DNA of 64,000 nucleotides from Stenomitos frigidus ULC18 (GTDB lineage Bacteria; Cyanobacteriota; Cyanobacteriia; Leptolyngbyales; Leptolyngbyaceae). Positions 45,217 to 54,624 of the stretch are shown here, piece by piece (position 1 is the stretch's first letter; the number at the start of each line of letters is the position of its first letter). The position numbers were made by a program, and so were the translations under genes. Where the stretch lies: contig NZ_PVWK01000117.1 of the NCBI RefSeq assembly GCF_003003795.1, positions 1 through 64,000 of the forward strand, read 5' to 3'. The notes below the pieces were generated by a model. That model was given only the letters and a program-made list of their open reading frames with translations. It had not been told where the DNA came from and searched no databases.

Positions 45217-47238
45217 TTGAGTGAATCAATCAACACTGTCTGCCCAACCTTCAACCTCGGTAACACAACGCTGAGTGCACCTGTGACTGCTAAATTCTTT
45301 CAACGCTGCCGCGACGGGTGGATACAGCTAGCGGCTCTGCCGACAATCGTGCTTTTACCGCTGGCGATCGTCACGACGAGTGCTGTCGTTACTGGCTGCT
45401 TGCTGAGCCTGCGTCAGGTTGGTGCGCTGCAACCTCTGGAGCTTGCTAGTTATGACCTGATGGTGCGTCTGCGGCCCGATCGAGACGCTGACTCACGGTT
45501 GCTCCTTGTAGCAATTACAGAGTCAGACATTAAGGCACAGAAGCATTGGCCCCTTTCCGATTGGACGATCGCTACAGCATTACAAAAGCTCCAGCAATTC
45601 CAGCCCAGCGTCATTGGGTTGGATCTCTACCGTGATCTGCCTCAGGAGCCAGGGAAGGCGGCTCTGACCAAACAATTGCAGCAACCGAACGTCATTGCCA
45701 TTACCAAAGTTCAGGATGCGGATGATTTAGGCGTGGCGCCGCCGCCCGGTGTGCCCGCCGATCGCATTGGCTTTAACGACGTTACCAGTGACCCGGATGG
45801 TGTGATTCGTCGCGGCTTGCTGTTTGTGGATACCGACCAAACAACGCTGTATGCCTTTTCACTACGGCTGGCGATCGCCTATTTGCATCAGCAAGGTATT
45901 TCACCCCAGGCAGGTCTGCTCAATCCCAGTAATTTACGCTTTGGCGACACCGAATTCATCCCGTTGGAACCTACCGCTGGAGCTTACCAATCTGTCGATG
46001 CGAACGGCTATCAGATCTTGCTGAATTATCGTGCTCGTAGCCAATTGGCACGGCAGGTAACGCTCACTCAGGTGTTAAGCGGTACGATCGATCCCAGTTG
46101 GGTGAACGGCAAGATTGTCTTGCTGGGTACGACTGCCCGGAGTGCGAGGGACATCTTTCTCACTCCTTACAGTACGGCTGAAAAACAGACTGCCTCCATG
46201 CCAGGAGTGGTGATCCATGCTCAGATGGTGAGTCAATTTCTCGGTGCGGCCTTGAACCACGAACCCTTATTTTGGTTTTGGTCTGATTGGGTGGAGGTGC
46301 TCTGGATTGGGGCATGGGTGGTCATGGGTGGCAGCCTCGCCTGGTTTATTCGCCATCCACTAGGTCTAGGGCTGGCAATTACAGTCACCATTACAGCGCT
46401 GTTAGGAACCTGCTACCTGCTTTTTTTGCATCAAGGTTGGGTACCAACGGCCACACCCGCGATCGGTGTCATGACGGTCGCGATTTTGGTGGTATCGTAC
46501 CGGGCACAACAGGCACAGCGTCAGCAAATGATGATGATGAAGCTGCTGGGGCAAAACACCTCCCCTGAAATTGCCAGAGCCTTGTGGAAAAGCCGCGATC
46601 GCCTGCTGAAATCTGGCAAACTTCCAGGGCAACGGCTAACGGCCACCATGTTGTTTACCGACATTCGCAACTTCAGCACCCTTTCAGAACAAATGCCCCC
46701 TGAGAATTTGTTGGAGTGGCTGAACGAATATCTGAGCGCGATTACCGAGGAAGTAAGAGTTAATCAAGGCATTATTAACAAATTCACAGGCGATGGCTTG
46801 CTGGCAGTCTTCGGAGTGCCAATGAACCGTTTGACACAAATTGAAGTGTCTCAAGATGCGCGCCTGGCAGTTGAATGTGCGTTGGCAATGCGCGATCGCC
46901 TGCAAGAACTGAACCAGGATTGGCAGCAGCGCCACTTACCCACCGCCCAAATGCGGGTTGGCATTTTCACAGGGCCGATCGTTGCAGGAAGTCTGGGTGG
47001 TAAAGATCGCCTGGAATATGGCGTGATTGGCGACAGCGTTAACATCGCTTCGCGCCTAGAAAGCTACGCCAAAGACCAGCAGTTAGAAGTGTGTCGTATC
47101 CTCATTGCCAAAGATACGCTCGTGCATTTGCAAGACCGATTTGCTGTTGAACCGTGGGGGCCATTGGCGCTCAAAGGCAAACAGCAAATGATCGATGTTT
47201 ATCGGGTGCTAGGCTATGCCAGTGATGTGCTTATTTAA
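45217..47238 (+). CDS. CHASE2-domain class III nucleotide cyclase
   Basis: 673 residues. One N-terminal membrane helix (about 38-63), a periplasmic CHASE2 sensor (about 65-345, with LMVRLRPDRDADSRLLLVAI and WVNGKIVLLGTTARSARDIF), two or three further helices (about 350-430), then a cyclase domain. Metal-binding Asp in MLFTDIRNFS and NKFTGDGLLAVFG; EYGVIGDSVNIASRLES closes the site. The Lys in NKFTGDG favours adenylate as product, but the usual second specificity residue is Gly, so I would not exclude guanylate. Start is a TTG at 45217. A DUF928 gene follows, as often seen with CHASE2 genes. Confidence 0.92.
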   Translation: MSESINTVCPTFNLGNTTLSAPVTAKFFQRCRDGWIQLAALPTIVLLPLAIVTTSAVVTGCLLSLRQVGALQPLELASYDLMVRLRPDRDADSRLLLVAITESDIKAQKHWPLSDWTIATALQKLQQFQPSVIGLDLYRDLPQEPGKAALTKQLQQPNVIAITKVQDADDLGVAPPPGVPADRIGFNDVTSDPDGVIRRGLLFVDTDQTTLYAFSLRLAIAYLHQQGISPQAGLLNPSNLRFGDTEFIPLEPTAGAYQSVDANGYQILLNYRARSQLARQVTLTQVLSGTIDPSWVNGKIVLLGTTARSARDIFLTPYSTAEKQTASMPGVVIHAQMVSQFLGAALNHEPLFWFWSDWVEVLWIGAWVVMGGSLAWFIRHPLGLGLAITVTITALLGTCYLLFLHQGWVPTATPAIGVMTVAILVVSYRAQQAQRQQMMMMKLLGQNTSPEIARALWKSRDRLLKSGKLPGQRLTATMLFTDIRNFSTLSEQMPPENLLEWLNEYLSAITEEVRVNQGIINKFTGDGLLAVFGVPMNRLTQIEVSQDARLAVECALAMRDRLQELNQDWQQRHLPTAQMRVGIFTGPIVAGSLGGKDRLEYGVIGDSVNIASRLESYAKDQQLEVCRILIAKDTLVHLQDRFAVEPWGPLALKGKQQMIDVYRVLGYASDVLI

Positions 47239-47655
47239 CTTGTTTAACCTATTGAAGATGATTGCCTGTCTCAAAATTTAACTGGTTGCAGAACCGTTAT
47301 CTGTAACGCTGCTACTACGGCAAAAAAGGCTGTTTGGCACACAATTAGTCGGGGCCGTGGTAGGAGTAGGTTTGATCCCAAGGTTAAAGGCTAGATAGCA
47401 AGATTCTGGCAAAACCTGCCCGTACCCAAGGGTAAATTTTTGCTTGGAAATCTCCCAAGGGGAACATTGAAGCGTTAATCGCCATCAGCAAAGCAGTAAG
47501 AGATTACCGCTTCACAGGCTTTACCTACAAGCGATCAGGCAGAATTAGACAAATGTTTCCGTAAGCTAAGGTGTAGAGCCAGTAGCTAAAAACACGCGAC
47601 TTATTGCAGTGCATTTATAAAGCCATCTATTTGTCACGGTTAGAACGAACGACAC
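47239..47655. other. Intergenic region without recognised features
   Basis: About 415 bases between the cyclase and DUF928 genes. No ORF, repeat or terminator is convincing. Confidence 0.35.
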
Positions 47656-48390
47656 ATGCTTCAGAAAAACGATTATCGAAAATTATTGACCGTCTGCTTG
47701 TCTAGTGCTCTCAGCGTCGCAGTATGTGGTGTGCCACTGCTGGCGATCGCCCAAGAATATCACCCACCCAAACGAGGCATCCCTGGACGGCGCGAAGGTG
47801 CTGGAACACGAGGCACTTGCCTGCGTGGACCGAAACTACTCATGCCCCTTACACCAAGCGATAGTTTTAGTGCAACGGTGTCGAACAGCCCTACGTTCTT
47901 TTGGTACGTACCCAAAACAGGCGCTCAAACAGCCGAGTTCGCGCTGCTCGATGAAACCGATCGCACGCTCTACAAAACCACGCTTAACTTGCCGGAAGCC
48001 GCAGGCGTACTCAGTTTCAGCTTGCCCACAAGTGTCGCGGCATCAATCTTAACGGTTGGGAAGGATTACTATTGGCAGTTTTCTATTCTGTGCGATCCCA
48101 ATCAACCATCCATTAACCCATTTGTAGAAGGTGTTGTACAACGAGTTAAACCGGCGACTACCTTAACGAACCAGCTGAAAAAGGCAAGTGCCCGCGATCG
48201 CTCAACCATTTACGCCACTAACGGTATCTGGCAGGATGCGATCGCCACCCTTGCACAGGCACGCTGTACCAATCCCCAAGACCAGAACCTCATCACAAGT
48301 TGGACACACCTGCTGCAATCTGTGAAGCTAGAAGACTATGCCCAAGAGCCACTCACAGCGTCTTGCCCAGCCAAACCCACGAAGAAATAA
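47656..48390 (+). CDS. Exported DUF928 protein
   Basis: 244 residues with signal peptide (LLTVCLSSALSVAVCGVPLL, cut after AIAQ). DUF928 marks: PPKRGIPGRREGAGTRGTC, LMPLTPSDSFSATVSNSPTF and FWYVPKTGA, then KDYYWQFSILCDPN and the C-terminal helical segment GIWQDAIATLAQAR. DUF928 genes commonly accompany CHASE2 and CHAT genes in cyanobacteria; function unknown. Confidence 0.9.
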   Translation: MLQKNDYRKLLTVCLSSALSVAVCGVPLLAIAQEYHPPKRGIPGRREGAGTRGTCLRGPKLLMPLTPSDSFSATVSNSPTFFWYVPKTGAQTAEFALLDETDRTLYKTTLNLPEAAGVLSFSLPTSVAASILTVGKDYYWQFSILCDPNQPSINPFVEGVVQRVKPATTLTNQLKKASARDRSTIYATNGIWQDAIATLAQARCTNPQDQNLITSWTHLLQSVKLEDYAQEPLTASCPAKPTKK

Positions 48391-48404
48391 CCCTGACGTT
48401 ACCG

Positions 48405-48424
48405 CTTAGGATCGTGGATTAAAT
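48405..48424. repeat. Remnant of the palindromic mobile repeat
   Basis: CTTAGGATCGTGGATTAAAT is the reverse complement of the right end of copies A-C. No matching left end is clear further on, though GTAGGAGGGTAAGG and CCCTAC (about 48495-48521) may be a decayed core. Confidence 0.55.
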
Positions 48425-48572
48425 AGAATTGTCATGCCCCTAAAAGATGTGTCCCCTTTTCAATTTAAATTAGCATGAGAAAGGTTTTACTCCGGTAGGA
48501 GGGTAAGGTCTTGCGTCCCTACGTGAGACTAAAAAGCAGTAGGTAATTAGTTCTCTGAAACTCTTCTTAGAT

Positions 48573-49406
48573 TCAGAATTGGTGCCCTCTTCGAAGGGTG
48601 GCACTATACATTTCAGCAAGTATTTCATACTCATCTGCTGTCACGATTGCAAACCCCTGGACGTGCGCCTGTTCCATTGCCTCTTGCAACATCAAATTTG
48701 GAGCCAACAGCAACGACCGGAGTTGAGCGATCAACTCTGAGCCCAACTGTTGCGCTGCAACCAACGGCGGCATGGGGCAAGGACCCAGCGTCTCAACAAC
48801 CCGTAAACGTTGAGCCAAGTGAGGATCATTTCGCAGTGCTTGTTCTAGCACAGTACTGTTGATCGCGGCACAACTCGCTAATCCATCAGCGACCCACTGG
48901 ATCGATCCCTGATGGGAACCTGATGGGATGGTTTTACTAAAAAAAGAATGTAAATGGCTTTGAAGCAACCGATAACGAAGCAGATTGTAGCCACTATTTG
49001 AGCCCACATCGTTGTAGCAAAGGGTGCTTCCTGCCAGTTGTTCAAACGTCGTGATGGCGCTAGCAGCATTCACAATCACATCAGCAAAGTAGATCGGCTG
49101 ATTGTGATAACGAGGCGATGCCATTACAGGCGCAACTACCGCTTGGAACTGCTGAGGCACACGCTGATGCTGCCGGATAAACGGTAGCCCACACATGAAA
49201 GCAAGATCGACCTGATCCTGCTGCAGTAGCGGATCATGCAAGGGATCGTGGAAACTCTGAATGAGAGAGATTTCACGTTGCAAGGCCTGACTGATGGAAG
49301 CCGCGATCGCCTCATAAAACCAGAACCAATTAGGAGCCAGGTACGAAACGATTGTCAATGCCTTCAGCGTTTTTGCAGGCGTTGGCGAAGCCGATTCAAC
49401 CCACAT
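48573..49406 (-). CDS. PhnD-like substrate-binding protein
   Basis: 277 residues from the ATG at 49406. Follows the periplasmic phosphate/phosphonate-binding (PhnD) fold: VSYLAPNWFWFYEAIAASIS, VDLAFMCGLPFI, SAITTFEQLAGSTLCYNDVGSNSGYN, and DGLASCAAINSTVLEQ. There is no signal peptide from this start; the longer frame to 49523 adds a hydrophobic segment but overlaps the upstream gene, so the ATG is preferred. No permease or ATPase gene is adjacent; stand-alone PhnD-like proteins often act as sensors. Ligand unknown. Confidence 0.82.
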   Translation of the reverse strand: MWVESASPTPAKTLKALTIVSYLAPNWFWFYEAIAASISQALQREISLIQSFHDPLHDPLLQQDQVDLAFMCGLPFIRQHQRVPQQFQAVVAPVMASPRYHNQPIYFADVIVNAASAITTFEQLAGSTLCYNDVGSNSGYNLLRYRLLQSHLHSFFSKTIPSGSHQGSIQWVADGLASCAAINSTVLEQALRNDPHLAQRLRVVETLGPCPMPPLVAAQQLGSELIAQLRSLLLAPNLMLQEAMEQAHVQGFAIVTADEYEILAEMYSATLRRGHQF

Positions 49407-49665
49407 TTTTGAGTACTTCTTTTGGCCGCAGGGGAAGGTGCGTGATGCGTCGGTACAACCAGTGGCCTTGCAGTACCACCAAACTCCCCAAAGCCAACAG
49501 TAAAAGACCCGCGATCGGCACATAGGATTTTGCGTGCCACCAACTCCACTTCAGCACAGCAACACATGCCAACAGCCTGCTTGCAACGCCGTGAGTATGT
49601 CGCCTCCTGGCACTATCGAGCCGAAACTCAAGGGGCACCGCTCTACGATTTCCTGCGATCGTCAT
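49396..49665 (-). CDS. Small membrane protein of unknown function
   Basis: 89 residues from the ATG at 49665. One transmembrane segment (about 51-68, VPIAGLLLLALGSLVVLQ) after a basic N-terminus rich in Arg. Overlaps the PhnD-like gene by 11 bases, so the two are probably translated together, and the protein may anchor or assist it. No known domain. Confidence 0.5.
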   Translation of the reverse strand: MTIAGNRRAVPLEFRLDSARRRHTHGVASRLLACVAVLKWSWWHAKSYVPIAGLLLLALGSLVVLQGHWLYRRITHLPLRPKEVLKNVG

Positions 49666-50191
49666 GCTTTCTACTCCTACCAACTTGTCTGGATGCAATC
49701 GTATGCCAAAATACTATATTAACTCGATTGGTTTACCGTATTTTCGTCAGTATGGCATAGCAAAGGAAAGAAGACAAGCAGGTTTGATTCAGCAAAAGAG
49801 ACTGAGAGAACCTTGTCAAGCACAAATGCAAACGCCTCTGACAACGTATAGAAGTTAAAAATTAAACCCGGTCATTGTTGCGTTGCGTGTACGTAGCACA
49901 AACGCCTCATTTCTCCTGAGGAGAGGCTCGCTAAACAGTCTGCTTACACTCTGACTGCTTTGCTTTTTTCGAGGCCATGCAAGGCCAGCCAAGAGTTGAG
50001 CTATTTCCGCCTGTCCTTAGCCTAAACTTCAGTTGCTAAGGAACAAGAATTTAATCCACGCTCCTAAAGAGGAGATTAGGAGAGAAGCTTTTAGAAAAGA
50101 AGCTGATGGTTTAAAAGAGCGGTCAGCGGTCGGTCAGCTTTTTCTGCTAGCCGATCCCTCATGTGCCAGACGCGGTGCTTCAGTGCTGAAA
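49666..50191. other. Repeat-rich intergenic region
   Basis: About 525 bases without a recognised gene. It holds a core-less mobile repeat at 50036-50070 and GCGGTCAGC-type repeats at about 50117-50140. Confidence 0.5.
50036..50070. repeat. Core-less copy of the palindromic mobile repeat
   Basis: Reads CTAAGGAACAAGAATTTAAT and goes straight on to CCACGCTCCTAAAG: the left and right ends of copies A-C are joined through their shared TTTAAT, with the whole palindromic centre missing. Confidence 0.65.
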
Positions 50192-51073
50192 TCAATCAGG
50201 CAACGAGTCTGGCACTGCAACCATTGAGCTTGGGTACTTCAAAAAGCGCCCTACCAGAACGAGCAGGACGATCGTCAGCGTGCCAATGCCTAGAGGACTG
50301 GGCAACCAAAATACGACTTCTAGATGATTCAATTCACCAGGAACTAATTGCCAGACCAACGTGTTGCCAGAGAGCGCTGCTTCGGGTTGGTTGCTGGCAG
50401 ATGGGATGCTTTTAGCCCCCCAGGGGGTTTGTAGCCGAAACTCCAGATCGATGAGAGAGGCAGGACTGAGCAATAAACTGCCGCTAGAAGACCGTACGCC
50501 CAGCGATCGCAGATCCAATTCATAGCGAAGATGATTGCGTTCGACTAACAGTAGATTGCTGGTTGCCAGGGTAAAGTGAGAGGCGATCGGCGGTAGCGCA
50601 ATGGCGGCTGCGGCTGCACTGTCCTGCTCCAATGGTCTGAAGAATTGGTTGAATTTGGTTTGCAAATCGCCACTACTTGTAAACGGAATGGTCACGAGCA
50701 GATCGTTATCTGGCAAGCGATCGCGCCGGCCGCCTAATTGCTGACTTCGCTGTTCAATCAACGTCAACCATTGCTGAGCCGTGCTGCCACTAAAGCGCTG
50801 CAATCGTTCTTCAAGCTGAATGTGTTGCGTAAACTCTCCCCGATTGGGACTGTCAAACCTTATACCAACGTCGTAGCGAACACATCCAGAGAGTAGGAGT
50901 GAGATAAATAGCATGAGCCAAACCTGGCGCGATCGCTGAAACGCCTGTACCAAGCTTTGCGCTATCTGGCGGAGCAATGGATCACGGCGAGAGGTTTTCT
51001 GGTATCGGACAGCACCGATCGTTCGCGTCATCAGTTTCAGGGGGAGAAACGAAAGCTTATGGAAATTCAGCAT
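50192..51073 (-). CDS. DUF3153 lipoprotein
   Basis: 293 residues from the ATG at 51073; the true start could be later, since the lipobox LLLSGC lies as late as residues 59-64. After the Cys comes VRYDVGIRFDSPNRGEFTQHIQLEERL, the DUF3153 signature in cyanobacteria. A C-terminal membrane helix (LGIGTLTIVLLVLVGRFL) would hold it in the membrane at both ends. Function unknown. It follows a TPR gene on the same strand. Confidence 0.8.
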   Translation of the reverse strand: MLNFHKLSFLPLKLMTRTIGAVRYQKTSRRDPLLRQIAQSLVQAFQRSRQVWLMLFISLLLSGCVRYDVGIRFDSPNRGEFTQHIQLEERLQRFSGSTAQQWLTLIEQRSQQLGGRRDRLPDNDLLVTIPFTSSGDLQTKFNQFFRPLEQDSAAAAAIALPPIASHFTLATSNLLLVERNHLRYELDLRSLGVRSSSGSLLLSPASLIDLEFRLQTPWGAKSIPSASNQPEAALSGNTLVWQLVPGELNHLEVVFWLPSPLGIGTLTIVLLVLVGRFLKYPSSMVAVPDSLPD

Positions 51074-51104
51074 ACGCGAAGATGACGTGAAAAGAACGGT
51101 GCCG

Positions 51105-51818
51105 CTACATGAACCAGAGCAAGCCACCCAGCACGAGTGCTATCGCTCCCAGCGCCACCCAAACAAAGCGGTTATCTTTTACATTCACCTGTTCCGGATC
51201 AACGACAGCTTCGAGCTGGAACGCAGGCTTTTCAGGCTGCTTAGCGGATGCAATGGTTGCCGCTGTTGGTCGATCGCGGGCATCACCATCGCCCAGATTG
51301 GTTAGATCGGGAATTTGGGTCAGCCATTCTGGGCGAGTCGTTAAGCGGGGTGCCTCCAGAATGTACAGCAGACGACGACCTTGTTTGCGGGTTTGCGCAT
51401 CGGGATGGCGACTCAGCTCACGGCAAAGGGTCAGTGCGTCCGATCTCTGCCCCATGGCTTCGTAAGCCGTTACCAACCAGATTTGCACCTCGCCCCCAAA
51501 GCGAGACATGGGCAGCACCGATGACTTGGCCGACTCCAGATACTGCACCGATTTACGATAGTCGCCGCGTTCAAAGGCCGCTTTTCCAGCCTGGTAGTCT
51601 GCTTTAGCGGCGTCAAGTGGATCTGAACTCACAGTTTGATCTGAACTCACAGTCTTGAAAAATACGTTGACAGTTGTGCGAGTGGAAGCGCCTTGTCTAA
51701 GCTGAGAAGAAGGACAAACTCCCTCCATTCTATCGGAACACGTTAGGCTAGAAAGGAGTCTTGGATTAAGAGGATTCTCAGCGAAGACATCCTTTTTGTA
51801 CAGGGATAGATCGGACAT
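51105..51818 (-). CDS. TPR protein with C-terminal membrane anchor
   Basis: 237 residues. TPR-like helices at about 68-140 (DYQAGKAAFERGDYRKSVQYLE, VTAYEAMGQRSDALTLCREL) and a C-terminal hydrophobic tail FVWVALGAIALVLGGLLWFM. VSSDQTVSSD in the N-terminal part comes from a tandem duplication of GATCTGAACTCACAGT at 51624-51655. The first 60 residues are poorly conserved and the start may lie inside them. Probably in one operon with the DUF3153 gene. Confidence 0.7.
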   Translation of the reverse strand: MSDLSLYKKDVFAENPLNPRLLSSLTCSDRMEGVCPSSQLRQGASTRTTVNVFFKTVSSDQTVSSDPLDAAKADYQAGKAAFERGDYRKSVQYLESAKSSVLPMSRFGGEVQIWLVTAYEAMGQRSDALTLCRELSRHPDAQTRKQGRRLLYILEAPRLTTRPEWLTQIPDLTNLGDGDARDRPTAATIASAKQPEKPAFQLEAVVDPEQVNVKDNRFVWVALGAIALVLGGLLWFM

Positions 51819-51869
51819 TAAAAGGCTGCGTCAACCGCTTCATGTCTTCCTTCCTTAGTGGTAAAAACG

Positions 51870-52517
51870 ATGGCTAAAACACCTTTGCAGTTCCGTGACG
51901 CAGAATCTCTACAGACATTCCACCGAGCGCGTCGGGCTAGCTTTTTTCCTGGTGCATCTCTATTAATGGCGATCGCGGTTCTAGCCGCATGGATGCCTGC
52001 CGCCAGCGCTAGACCTTATATTCAGGTGCAGAGTGTCCCGGTGCAAGGCAATGGCTATGGCACTCAAAGGCAAGTCATCAATTTCCCGGCTGTAGTTCCT
52101 TTCAACAATTCAATTTACAGTCCCGTTCAGACAACCATCCATCCTGGCTTTGGGGGCGGTCTTTCGGTGCAGATTGGCACCCCTAACGTTTATCCATCAG
52201 GTGTTTACCAATCGGGATATAGTTATGGGCAGCCTCACGTCATTCAGCGTCGAGGCATCAACAATTCGGTTTTAGTTAACCCCACGGTGATCAACAGCCC
52301 CATTCGCAACTCAACGTTGATCAATCCGACGATCGTCACCACTCCTTTAGGCTCTTACTACTCGACACCGTACTATCCATCGCCTTACTACAACACTCAA
52401 ACCATCACAACGACCACACGCCCAGAGCCAGAAGTGTATATCGATCCCCAGTATGGCGTTCGTTATCGATCGCCCGCCGTCCGTTCCGAGCAGCAGATCA
52501 TCATCTATCCCAGATAG
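51870..52517 (+). CDS. Exported Tyr/Asn-rich protein
   Basis: 215 residues from the ATG at 51870 (a GTG four codons upstream is possible). Signal peptide ASLLMAIAVLAAWMPAASA, then low-complexity sequence rich in Tyr, Pro, Thr and Asn: INNSVLVNPTVINSPIRNST and YYSTPYYPSPYYNTQT. The repeats VNPTVIN/INPTIVT look like beta-strand units. Likely exported to the envelope; function unknown. Confidence 0.7.
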   Translation: MAKTPLQFRDAESLQTFHRARRASFFPGASLLMAIAVLAAWMPAASARPYIQVQSVPVQGNGYGTQRQVINFPAVVPFNNSIYSPVQTTIHPGFGGGLSVQIGTPNVYPSGVYQSGYSYGQPHVIQRRGINNSVLVNPTVINSPIRNSTLINPTIVTTPLGSYYSTPYYPSPYYNTQTITTTTRPEPEVYIDPQYGVRYRSPAVRSEQQIIIYPR

Positions 52518-52537
52518 CTCTTGAAGCAGATAGATCT

Positions 52538-53524
52538 TTACAGGGATTGCTGCACCATGCCCATTAGCGTCACCTCCCAAACCAGTCGCGGCTGAACGTT
52601 GCGCATCAAATACTGGCGTGCTTGCTCTAGAAGACTCACAGGAGCAGCATTTGGTAGCTGTGAGGCTGTGACACAGCTTTGCTGCCAGTAGGTTTGTTGC
52701 AGATAATCGATCAGCCAGCGTTGGGCCTCTGACTCTAATGCTTTGTCGATGTCACGAGCCAGACTGAGCGCTTCTCGAGCGGTGCGCGGCATCTGAGTAA
52801 TGGCTTGGAGAAGGTCTGGTGGTATGGCCCGAAGCTGTTGCCAATGCACGATCGCAGCCCCTGGGCTACCCTGAGCCAACTGCAAAATCTCAGGGTGCTG
52901 GAGAATTTCAGACTGTCCTGCTTGCTGGAGTACCTGCGCCATCCCCTCAACCGTCAGACGGTAGAACGGAATCCGCTGGCAGCGTGACACAAGCGTGGGC
53001 AACAACGACTCAATACCCGGTGCAATGAGAATGAGCGTTGCCTGACCCGGTTCCTCCAGAGTTTTCAGCAATCCATTCGCCGCCCCTTCTGCCATCGTTT
53101 CGGCATGATCAATGACAACCATCGATCGCGATGCTTCCAGGGGTGCACGTGAGAGGAAACGCGCAATCTCGCGCACCTGTTCCAGCCGCACGACTGGCGG
53201 TGACTTGGGCTTAAGACCAGCCTCTGCTGCTTCAGCGATCGTCAACCGTTTCCCCTGATGTAAATAGGTCGGGGCGACCCACAGTAAATCGGGATGATTG
53301 CGCGCTCGTAGGCGATGCTGCAATGCGTTTGTTTGGGCGATCGTCGCGTTGGGGGGACTAAACAGAAGCGACAGAAAACACTCCGCTGCCAGCCGTCGCC
53401 CCACACCCGGCGGTCCTGCAAAAAGGTAAGCAGGCGCAATGCGCGCAATGCGGCCTTTAGCAACTGACTGGGTCAACAGCTCAACTGCCTGGGTTTGCTC
53501 AATGAGTGGGGCGAAAGGAGGCAT
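52538..53524 (-). CDS. holB: DNA polymerase III subunit delta'
   Basis: 328 residues. Clamp-loader subunit, AAA+ fold, with a modified P-loop AGPPGVGRRLAAE in which the P-loop Lys is Arg, as expected for a non-hydrolysing delta'. Further marks: MVVIDHAETMAEGAANGLLKTLEEP (the box with E-P) and LVSRCQRIPF (the SRC motif). The zinc-binding cysteines of E. coli delta' are not seen, as in other cyanobacteria. It lies downstream of tmk on the same strand, as in many bacteria. Confidence 0.93.
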   Translation of the reverse strand: MPPFAPLIEQTQAVELLTQSVAKGRIARIAPAYLFAGPPGVGRRLAAECFLSLLFSPPNATIAQTNALQHRLRARNHPDLLWVAPTYLHQGKRLTIAEAAEAGLKPKSPPVVRLEQVREIARFLSRAPLEASRSMVVIDHAETMAEGAANGLLKTLEEPGQATLILIAPGIESLLPTLVSRCQRIPFYRLTVEGMAQVLQQAGQSEILQHPEILQLAQGSPGAAIVHWQQLRAIPPDLLQAITQMPRTAREALSLARDIDKALESEAQRWLIDYLQQTYWQQSCVTASQLPNAAPVSLLEQARQYLMRNVQPRLVWEVTLMGMVQQSL

Positions 53525-53670
53525 GGGGAAAGGCGTTATTAGTTCGTTAGAAGCGTCAAAAGCCAGGAGTCAAGAGGGCAGGGGAGGCAAAGGCTTGTTT
53601 GGCACTCAAAACTCTCTAGCTTGTTGGCGCAAAGCGCTACTCAAAACTCAAAACTTTTAACTTTCATCTC
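53525..53670. repeat. ACTCAAAA repeats between tmk and holB
   Basis: Contains CACTCAAAACTC, TACTCAAAACTC and AAAACTTTT units (53598-53656) of the family seen at 28477-28541, plus purine-rich sequence. No gene. Confidence 0.65.
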
Positions 53671-54363
53671 TCATCCTTCATCCTTTGGCCTTTCGACGCC
53701 GTACCACTCAGCAAAATGTTGCTCTAAAACCGTCTGAATTTGTTGGGCAACTTCAGCCTCCCTGAGAGACGCATCAATGCGGGCGATGCGTTGAGGGTGC
53801 TGTTGGGCTAGTGCGGTAAAGCCTTGCTGAACGCGTTGATGAAAGGAGAGATCAGCCTGTTCGATGCGATCGGCAGCTCCCCGTCGTTGCGTTCTGGCTA
53901 GTCCAGTGGCGGCGTCCAAATCTAACCAAAGGGTGAGGTCGCTTTCGAGTCCGTTGGTGGCGATGTGGTTGAGTTGGGCAATCAGATTTAGATCAATACC
54001 GCGTCCGTAGCCCTGGTAAGCGATGGTGGAGTCGGTGTAGCGATCGCACAGAATCAGTGCGCCTTGAAGCAGATACGGATGTAGGTAGCCATCCACATGC
54101 TGAGCGCGATCAGCCGCGTAGAGCAACAATTCGGCACGACTCTCGATCGCTTCGGCGGTGGATGGCTCTAACAACAGTTGACGCACCTTCAAACCAAGTT
54201 CGGTGCCGCCTGGTTCACGTGTCACGGCAATTTGCTGGAGACAATCTTTCGTTTGCAGTAACGCTTGCCAACCGCTATCCACGAGCCATTGCTGCGATCG
54301 TCGCAGCTGCGTTGTTTTGCCACAGCCTTCTACACCTTCAAACACAATCAGCTTACCGCGCAT
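53671..54363 (-). CDS. tmk: Thymidylate kinase
   Basis: 230 residues. Phosphorylates dTMP to dTDP. P-loop FEGVEGCGKTTQL near residues 8-20, DRYTDSTIAYQGYGRG (the DRY motif and substrate-binding segment) at about 107-122, LWLDLDAATGLART and the LID region RRGAADRIE. An extra 15 residues after the P-loop (WQALLQTKDCLQQIAVTREPG) compared with E. coli are typical in cyanobacteria. Forms an operon with holB. Confidence 0.95.
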   Translation of the reverse strand: MRGKLIVFEGVEGCGKTTQLRRSQQWLVDSGWQALLQTKDCLQQIAVTREPGGTELGLKVRQLLLEPSTAEAIESRAELLLYAADRAQHVDGYLHPYLLQGALILCDRYTDSTIAYQGYGRGIDLNLIAQLNHIATNGLESDLTLWLDLDAATGLARTQRRGAADRIEQADLSFHQRVQQGFTALAQQHPQRIARIDASLREAEVAQQIQTVLEQHFAEWYGVERPKDEG

Positions 54364-54436
54364 GTTTTCTCGCCAAACAGGTTTTAGACAGGGGATTTAA
54401 GATCAGCAACTTGAGCCACTAGAGGGGCATGTTGGC

Positions 54437-54467
54437 TGAACGACTCATGCTGACTGCTGACCGCTGA
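54437..54467. repeat. GCTGACCGCTGA-type repeat
   Basis: ACTCATGCTGACTGCTGACCGCTGAA belongs to the GCGGTCAGC family listed at 36768. Confidence 0.5.
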
Positions 54468-54624
54468 ATAATTAGTCTTGCTCATGCATACTTTATGCTT
54501 GCTAAAGGTTACATATGTGACGTGTCGAACCCAGTATTCTGGTACAACGCTAAACGATGAAGCTTGTTATGCTGAATGAACGATATGATAGCGAAGTCTT
54601 AATGTCACGCGTCCGGGGTTAGTC

